From Dickeya undicola (GTDB lineage: Bacteria; Pseudomonadota; Gammaproteobacteria; Enterobacterales; Enterobacteriaceae): DNA of 64,000 bases. The notes under the pieces are model-generated. The model was given only the letters and a program-made list of their open reading frames with translations. It was not told where the DNA came from and made no database searches. Position numbers and translations under genes: made by a program. The DNA lies in assembly GCF_000784735.1 (NCBI RefSeq), contig NZ_JSYG01000008.1, positions 62,001 to 126,000 of the forward strand, written 5' to 3'. Shown in pieces: positions 58,208-64,000 of this stretch (positions are counted from its first letter, which is position 1; every line of letters starts with the position of its first letter).

Positions 58208-59209
58208 ATGCGTTTATTATTTATTTGCCCAAATTGGGCCGATTTGGCTACACCCATTGTGGCGGAGATGAAGCGGCAGGGTCACGACGTCATCCATATT
58301 GACCATTGCGACTTATCAACGTTTAGCTATTTTGATTCGCGTCATAAAATCATCGCGAAATGCTATAAAGCGATAACAGGCAAGAACTACAAACGCCTTG
58401 TTCTTGATAATCAAATCAAACTTGGCCTGCACAATTTTTTTATCGGCAGAGAGCCATTTGACGCCATTATCATGACGGAACCTAAGTTGTTCAATCAACA
58501 GCATCTGGAAATACTTCACCGGCATGGAAAAAAGCTTGTCGCCACATTGTGGGACAGTCTAAAAAAAGCCCCTAATAATGCTTTATATCTCAACCAGTTC
58601 GATCATGTACTCAGTTTTGACAGTGAGGATTGCGACCAATTTCACTTTGCCAAAATCACCAATTACATTGATCCGGCCTGGAAAAGTACGCTTTCTTACC
58701 AGGCGTGTGAGTATGATGTTTTTTCTATTATGAGCTTCACACCGGAAAGATATAGGCAGGCAATCCATTTTCTTGATAAGCATCCCCAGCTAAAATCCAA
58801 TATTATCTTTTATGTCGGAAAGGCTGGAAAACCAAAAAATATAAAAGATGAAAGAATAAAAATATCAGAAAAATTATTACTGGGCGCTGAACTGGCTCAT
58901 GAAATTAATAATTCCCGAGCCATTCTGGATATTCTGCAAGGTCAACAGACAGGATTATCATTTCGAGCCTACGAATCAATGGCTTATAATAAAAAATTGA
59001 TTACCACCAATCCCTATATTACCAGTTACGATTTTTATAACCCGCAAAATGTGTGTGTTCTGAATCAGGATGGCTCCGTTCCACCTGATTTCATCCATAC
59101 CCCTTACCAAGCTGTACCAGAAAATATCTATCATCAGTACACACTCTGTGCATGGGTACAAAAAGTCATTCGTGAAATATCAACCGATACCAGCCACGTA
59201 CCGGCTTAA
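58208..59209 (+). CDS. glycosyltransferase-like protein, AT-rich
   Basis: 333 residues, no signal peptide. Pattern recalls CgeB/glycosyltransferase group-1 proteins: an N-terminal Rossmann-like start (MRLLFICPNWADLATPIVAE) and a C-terminal donor-site-like stretch FRAYESMAYNKKLITTNP. It may add a sugar or build a surface polysaccharide; acceptor unknown. Base composition is visibly lower in G+C than its neighbours, it has no operon partner, and it sits beside the ERIC-like element, so transfer is possible. Family call is tentative. Confidence 0.55.
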   Translation: MRLLFICPNWADLATPIVAEMKRQGHDVIHIDHCDLSTFSYFDSRHKIIAKCYKAITGKNYKRLVLDNQIKLGLHNFFIGREPFDAIIMTEPKLFNQQHLEILHRHGKKLVATLWDSLKKAPNNALYLNQFDHVLSFDSEDCDQFHFAKITNYIDPAWKSTLSYQACEYDVFSIMSFTPERYRQAIHFLDKHPQLKSNIIFYVGKAGKPKNIKDERIKISEKLLLGAELAHEINNSRAILDILQGQQTGLSFRAYESMAYNKKLITTNPYITSYDFYNPQNVCVLNQDGSVPPDFIHTPYQAVPENIYHQYTLCAWVQKVIREISTDTSHVPA

Positions 59210-59237
59210 CCGCAATACAGCCAACTGCCCTTTATGA

Positions 59238-59265
59238 TAAAAAAGAGCCTCCATTCGGAGGCTCT
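59238..59265 (-). terminator. glyQS terminator
   Basis: AGAGCCTCC-ATTC-GGAGGCTCT, followed in the glyS direction by TTTTTTATC. It separates glyS from the convergent upstream gene. Confidence 0.88.
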
Positions 59266-59305
59266 CTGTTTACGGGCATATCCAGCTGATTAGCTGCAAC
59301 CTGAA

Positions 59306-61375
59306 TTACTGCAACACGGAGATATCCGCAACTTTCAGGAACAGGTTGCGCAGTTCGTTGAGCAGCGTCAGGCGGTTGATACGCACCTGCTGATCCTCAG
59401 CGTTCACCATCACCTTATCGAAGAAGTTGTCCACCGACTCACGCAGCTGGGCCAGTTCCACCAGCGCTTCCTGATAACGGCCTTCGGCAAACCACGGTGC
59501 CAGCTTGCTGGTCAGCGCGGTGACATAGGTCGCCAGCTGAATTTCTTCGTTCTCTTTCAGCAACGCCGCCTGCACGCTGTCGTTCAGCCTTTCGGTGGAT
59601 TTAGCCAGAATGTTGGACACGCGCTTGTTGGCAGCGGCCAACGCGGCAGCTTGCTCCAGCGTGCGGAAATGGCTCACCGCTTTCACACGGGCGTCGAAAT
59701 CTGCCGGGCGAGTCGGACGGCGCGCCAGCACCGCCTGAATGGTGTCCACGCTGTGACCTTCTTCCTGATACCAGGCGCGGAAGCGGCCCAGCATGAATTC
59801 GATCACATCGTCCACCACGTTGGCGTTAGTCAGCTTGTTACCGTACAGGCGCACCGCTTCTTCGGTCAGGGTTTGCAAGTCCAGCGGCAGACGTTTTTCC
59901 ACGATGATACGCAATGCACCCAGCGCGGCGCGGCGTAGCGCGAACGGGTCTTTGTCGCCTTTCGGGTGCTGACCGATACCAAAGATCCCCGCCAGGGTAT
60001 CCATCTTGTCGGCGATCGCCAGCGCACAGGCTACCGGCGAAGACGGCAGCTCGTCACCGGCAAAGCGCGGCTGATACTGTTCGTTCAGCGCCACCGCCAC
60101 GTCTTCGGCTTCGCCGTCGTGACGGGCGTAGTGCATCCCCATCACGCCCTGAGTATCGGTGAATTCGAACACCATGTTGGTCATCAGGTCGCATTTGGAC
60201 AGCAAGCCCGCACGTTTGGCGTGATTAACATCAGCACCAATCTGCTCAGCCACCCAGCCAGCCAGCGCCGCGATACGGTCGGTCTTGTCGCGCAGCGTGC
60301 CCAACTGTTGCTGGAACAGCACGGTTTCCAGACGTGGCAGATGATCTTCGAGGCGTTTTTTACGGTCGGTATTGAAGAAGAATTCAGCATCGGCCAGACG
60401 CGGGCGTACTACCTTCTCGTTACCGGCGATGATCTGCTGCGGGTCTTTGGACTCGATGTTGGCAACAAAGATGAAGTTAGGCAGCAGCTTGCCGTTGTTG
60501 TCGTAAACCGGGAAGTATTTCTGGTCGCCTTTCATGGTGTACACCAGCGCTTCCGCTGGCACCGCCAGGAATTTCTCTTCGAACTTCGCGGTCAGCACCA
60601 CCGGCCATTCCACCAGCGAGGTGACTTCTTCCAGCAGGCTGTCGCTCAGATCGGCGTTACCGCCAATGTTGCGGGCGGCCGCTTCGGCATCCGCTTTGAT
60701 TCTGGCTTTACGCGCCTCGTAGTCGGCAAGCACCTTGCCGCGCTCCAGCAGAATCTGCGGATACTGGTCGGCGTTATCGATGGTGAATTCCGGCTCGCCC
60801 ATAAAGCGGTGGCCGCGGAGGGTGCGGGCAGAGTCGATGCCCAGCACGGTGCCGGGGACCAATTCGTCGCCCAGCAGCAGGGTTACGGTGTGCACCGGAC
60901 GCACAAACTGGGTGTCTTTGTCACCCCAGTGCATCAATTTCGGGATCGGCAGCTTCGCCAGCGCGGTGCTAACCATGCCCGGCAGCAGCGCCTGCGCCGC
61001 TTCGCCTTTCACCTGCGCGCGGAACAGCAGCCATTCGCCCTTGTCGGTGGTCAGGCGTTCGGCCTGCTCAACGGTGATGCCGCAGCCACGTGCCCAGCCT
61101 TCGGCCGCTTTGGTCGGTTTGCCTTCGGCGTCAAACGCCTGCGCGATGGCTGGCCCGCGTTTTTCCACTTCCCTGTCCGGCTGAGACGCACTCAGACCGG
61201 CGACTTTCAGCGCCAGACGGCGCGGTGCTGCAAACCAGCTGACCGACTGATAACCCAGCCCGGCCGTATCCAGTTCAGCGGTAAAATTAGCGGCAAAAGA
61301 TTCCGCCAGATTGCGCAAAGCCTTCGGCGGCAGCTCTTCCGTGCCGATTTCCACCAGAAACGTCTTGTCTGTCAT
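59306..61375 (-). CDS. glyS: glycyl-tRNA synthetase beta subunit
   Basis: 689 residues, same as E. coli GlyS. N-terminal [20 protein letters not shown] and central [20 protein letters not shown] are family signatures; the C-terminal part is the anticodon-binding helical domain. Forms the alpha2-beta2 enzyme with GlyQ. It begins 9 bp after glyQ. Confidence 0.97.
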   Translation of the reverse strand: MTDKTFLVEIGTEELPPKALRNLAESFAANFTAELDTAGLGYQSVSWFAAPRRLALKVAGLSASQPDREVEKRGPAIAQAFDAEGKPTKAAEGWARGCGITVEQAERLTTDKGEWLLFRAQVKGEAAQALLPGMVSTALAKLPIPKLMHWGDKDTQFVRPVHTVTLLLGDELVPGTVLGIDSARTLRGHRFMGEPEFTIDNADQYPQILLERGKVLADYEARKARIKADAEAAARNIGGNADLSDSLLEEVTSLVEWPVVLTAKFEEKFLAVPAEALVYTMKGDQKYFPVYDNNGKLLPNFIFVANIESKDPQQIIAGNEKVVRPRLADAEFFFNTDRKKRLEDHLPRLETVLFQQQLGTLRDKTDRIAALAGWVAEQIGADVNHAKRAGLLSKCDLMTNMVFEFTDTQGVMGMHYARHDGEAEDVAVALNEQYQPRFAGDELPSSPVACALAIADKMDTLAGIFGIGQHPKGDKDPFALRRAALGALRIIVEKRLPLDLQTLTEEAVRLYGNKLTNANVVDDVIEFMLGRFRAWYQEEGHSVDTIQAVLARRPTRPADFDARVKAVSHFRTLEQAAALAAANKRVSNILAKSTERLNDSVQAALLKENEEIQLATYVTALTSKLAPWFAEGRYQEALVELAQLRESVDNFFDKVMVNAEDQQVRINRLTLLNELRNLFLKVADISVLQ

Positions 61376-61384
61376 CGCTGCCTC

Positions 61385-62299
61385 TCAGCTCTTTTTTCGA
61401 TTGCACATCGGGAAGCCCAGCGCCTCGCGGGAGGCGTAGTAGGCTTCCGCCACCGCTTTGGTCAGGGTACGGATCCGCAGGATGTAGCGCTGACGTTCGG
61501 TCACGGAAATGGCTTTGCGCGCGTCCAGCAGGTTGAAGCTGTGGGCGGCTTTCAGAATGCGCTCGTAGGCAGGCAGCGGCAGCGGTTTTTCCAGCGCCAG
61601 CAACTGCTGGGCTTCTTTTTCGTACTGCTCGAAGCAGGTAAACAGGAAATCCACGTCGGCGTATTCGAAGTTATAGGTGGACTGCTCCACTTCGTTCTGA
61701 TGGAACACGTCGCCGTAAGTGGTTTTACCCAGCGGGCCGTCGCTCCACACCAGGTCGTAAACGCTGTCCACGCCCTGAATGTACATCGCCAGACGTTCCA
61801 GACCGTAGGTGATCTCGCCGGTTACCGGCTTGCACTCCAGACCACCCACCTGCTGGAAATAGGTGAACTGGGTCACTTCCATGCCGTTGAGCCACACTTC
61901 CCAGCCCAGTCCCCAGGCACCCAGCGTCGGGTTTTCCCAGTTGTCTTCCACGAAACGGATGTCGTGAATGGTCGGGTCCATACCCAGCTCTTTCAGCGAG
62001 CCGAGGTACAGCTCCTGAATGTTGTCCGGCGATGGCTTAATGATCACCTGAAACTGGTAATAGTGTTGCAGACGGTTGGGGTTCTCACCGTAGCGGCCGT
62101 CGGTAGGACGGCGGGACGGCTGCACATAAGCGGCGGCGATCGGCTCCGGGCCAAGCGCGCGCAGGCAGGTCATAGGGTGAGAAGTGCCAGCGCCGACTTC
62201 CATGTCCAGTGGTTGGACGATGGTGCAGCCTTGACGTGCCCAGTAATCCTGTAACGTCAGGATCAGGCCCTGAAAGGTCTTGGTATCAAACTTTTGCAT
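61385..62299 (-). CDS. glyQ: glycyl-tRNA synthetase alpha subunit
   Basis: 304 residues. Class II core: [40 protein letters not shown] and [20 protein letters not shown]. Charges tRNA-Gly with glycine together with GlyS. First gene of glyQ-glyS; E. coli has the same order. Confidence 0.97.
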   Translation of the reverse strand: MQKFDTKTFQGLILTLQDYWARQGCTIVQPLDMEVGAGTSHPMTCLRALGPEPIAAAYVQPSRRPTDGRYGENPNRLQHYYQFQVIIKPSPDNIQELYLGSLKELGMDPTIHDIRFVEDNWENPTLGAWGLGWEVWLNGMEVTQFTYFQQVGGLECKPVTGEITYGLERLAMYIQGVDSVYDLVWSDGPLGKTTYGDVFHQNEVEQSTYNFEYADVDFLFTCFEQYEKEAQQLLALEKPLPLPAYERILKAAHSFNLLDARKAISVTERQRYILRIRTLTKAVAEAYYASREALGFPMCNRKKS

Positions 62300-62441
62300 G
62301 TTGGATTCGCACGCGATACAAGTGGTTTTTACAATGAAGGCGCCAGTATACCCTCTGAGTGCAAGATATACAGCCAGAATGCGGCAACAACTTGGGCCGC
62401 ATTGCTCTGTAGTCCGCTTTTCCTTCCGGTTCCCGTGGTGA

Positions 62442-63248
62442 TTAGCCTGCGAACACGGTCTGCAACATTTTCAGGCTCAGCAGCAGCAATAACCCGGCGA
62501 ACGCCTTTTTCAACGTGGCGACCGGCAGTCGGTGCGCCAGACGCGCGCCCACCGGCGCGGTGAAGAAACTGACTGCGGAGATCAGCACCACCGCAGGTAA
62601 CGAGACATACCCCACGCTGAACGCGGGCAAGCCGGTAGCCGACCAGCCGTTAATCACGTATCCCAGCGCACCGGACAAGGCAATCGGCAAACCAACCGCC
62701 GCCGATGTGCCGATAGCCTGCTGGATGCGCACGTTACACCAGGTCAAAAACGGTACGGTGAGCGACCCGCCGCCAATAGCAACCAGCGCGGAAATACCGC
62801 CGATGGTCAGCCCAGCCAGCGACATACCCGGCACGCCCGGCAACTGCCGGTGGGATTTGGGCTTAATGTTCAGCACCATTTGTAACGAGACATACGCCAT
62901 GAAGCAGGAAAAGAAAATCGCCAGCGCGCGGGTCGGCAACAGCGCCGCCAGCCAGGTGGCGGCGAAGGTCCCCACCAGAATCGCTGGCGTGATACGCCAC
63001 ACCACCGGCCACAGCACCGCCTGATGTTGATGATGCGTACGCAGACTGGAGATGGCGGTAATCACAATCGCCGCCATTGATGTGCCCAGTGCCAGATGCA
63101 CCAGATGCGACGTTTCCACCCCCTGCGCGGCAAATAGCGCCGTCAGCACCGGCACCATGATACCGCCCCCGCCAATGCCCAGTAATCCAGCCATAAAACC
63201 CACCACGGCACCCAGCGCCAGATAGGCCAGCACCCACTCAATCCCCAT
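62442..63248 (-). CDS. TauE/SafE-family membrane transporter
   Basis: 268 residues, about eight hydrophobic helices in two halves, each with a glycine-rich block ([39 protein letters not shown]). The family (DUF81) exports or imports sulfur-containing anions such as sulfite or sulfoacetate; substrate cannot be told. ATG 63248 (MGIEWVL) is chosen by the hydrophobic start; the ATG 63290 extension is polar. Confidence 0.85.
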   Translation of the reverse strand: MGIEWVLAYLALGAVVGFMAGLLGIGGGGIMVPVLTALFAAQGVETSHLVHLALGTSMAAIVITAISSLRTHHQHQAVLWPVVWRITPAILVGTFAATWLAALLPTRALAIFFSCFMAYVSLQMVLNIKPKSHRQLPGVPGMSLAGLTIGGISALVAIGGGSLTVPFLTWCNVRIQQAIGTSAAVGLPIALSGALGYVINGWSATGLPAFSVGYVSLPAVVLISAVSFFTAPVGARLAHRLPVATLKKAFAGLLLLLSLKMLQTVFAG

Positions 63249-63436
63249 TATTGTCCCCTGTCGTTTATACTCTGTTATTTCCGGCGTCATGCCTCACACG
63301 GCCCCTGTCTGCGCAGGGTTGCATCGCACCGCGCTTAGGCTGATGATCGCCCAGCCACGCGGGTGATGCGCTGAAACCGGCCATCATCAATACCAACAAT
63401 GCCGGTGAATCTCAACCGGGGAGCAAGGAGAAGAGG

Positions 63437-63997
63437 ATGACACGCTGTGGTTGGGTCACGCAGGACACGTTGTACCAGGATTATCATGACAACGAGTGGG
63501 GGAAGCCCTGCACCGACGGACGGGAACTGTTTGAACTGTTGTGTCTTGAAGGCCAGCAGGCCGGGCTGTCGTGGATAACCGTGCTCAAAAAACGGGAACA
63601 CTACCGCCGCTGCTTCCACGGATTTGATCCCCATCGCGTCGCCGCCATGACCGACGACGACGTAAACCGGCTGGTGCTGGACCCAGGCATCATCCGCCAC
63701 CGCGGCAAAATTGAAGCCATCATCCGCAATGCTCGCGCCTGGCTGGCGATGCAGCAGCAAGGAGAAGACTTCGCCGCTTTTATCTGGTCCTTCGTCGACC
63801 ACCAACCGGTTGTCAACCGACACGCCTCGCTGGCCGACGTGCCCGCGAAGACAACGGTGTCGGACGCCATGTCAAAAGCGTTGAAAAAACGTGGCTTTAC
63901 CTTCATCGGCTCGACTATCTGTTACGCCTTTATGCAGGCCGCTGGACTGGTGAACGACCATACCACTGAATGCTTTTGTCGTCCGGAGGCGCTGTGA
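63437..63997 (+). CDS. tag: DNA-3-methyladenine glycosylase I
   Basis: 186 residues (E. coli 187). It removes 3-methyladenine from DNA. The zinc site is visible: Cys4 and His17 (MTRCGW; DYHDNEW) with His and Cys in VNDHTTECFC at the end. ELLCLEGQQAGLSWITVLKK contains the base-binding Glu. GGAGAAGAGG precedes ATG. Complete in the window. Confidence 0.95.
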   Translation: MTRCGWVTQDTLYQDYHDNEWGKPCTDGRELFELLCLEGQQAGLSWITVLKKREHYRRCFHGFDPHRVAAMTDDDVNRLVLDPGIIRHRGKIEAIIRNARAWLAMQQQGEDFAAFIWSFVDHQPVVNRHASLADVPAKTTVSDAMSKALKKRGFTFIGSTICYAFMQAAGLVNDHTTECFCRPEAL

Positions 63998-64000
63998 TCC

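Noticed and set aside
59966-62254. Very long + strand open frame across glyS and glyQ
   Set aside because: Antisense of glyQS; its composition follows reversed synthetase codons.

Overview
The window looks like chromosomal DNA of a soft-rot enterobacterium of the genus Dickeya (D. dadantii-like). The decisive markers are a vfm quorum-sensing cluster directly beside the indigoidine genes indABC and the divergent pecS-pecM pair, followed by housekeeping genes with close E. coli counterparts (argG, xyl, sodA, mtl, glyQS, tag). Gene names for vfm members come from remembered gene order of that locus. vfmE, vfmH and vfmI are the most secure and the others are tentative.

Region 1 (1-17000) is the vfm cluster. 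The left arm (+ strand) has three ketoacyl-ACP-synthase-III-like genes (one cut by the window edge, one catalytically degenerate), an acyl-CoA-dehydrogenase-like gene and a lipoprotein. The minus-strand arm holds a phosphopantetheinyl transferase, the VfmI/VfmH two-component system and a MacB-like ABC exporter (VfmF/VfmG). The AraC-type activator VfmE (+) follows, then the operon vfmA-Z-B-C-D (KAS-like, acyl carrier protein, dehydrogenase-like fragment, MATE exporter, alpha/beta hydrolase). I find a near-consensus sigma-54 promoter before vfmE with two phased upstream boxes, and related boxes with about 21-bp phasing before vfmA. This fits the NtrC-type architecture of VfmH.

Region 2 (17200-25600) is indC-indB-indA (blue pigment indigoidine) and pecM/pecS, with a perfect palindrome in the pecM-pecS gap.

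Region 3 (25640-49100) is metabolic core: argG with an ARG-box-like site and a possible divergent structured RNA; rcnA/rcnR; a DJ-1/PfpI protein; the xylose regulon (xylR, xylFGH, xylAB) with a 127-bp ERIC element; aldB; fdhD; sodA; a chemoreceptor; mtlADR with four CRP-like sites upstream; and the lipoprotein yiaF.

Region 4 (49300-57540) is a guanidine-I (ykkC) riboswitch followed by a guanidine-type operon: ABC transporter, two DUF1989 proteins and a biotin-dependent guanidine/urea carboxylase. No allophanate hydrolase gene follows. Upstream lies a near-periodic array of TGCACA motifs.

Region 5 (57840-64000) starts with an unusual 341-bp ERIC-like element packed with short perfect hairpins. 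It continues with an AT-rich glycosyltransferase-like gene, glyS/glyQ, a TauE/SafE permease and tag.
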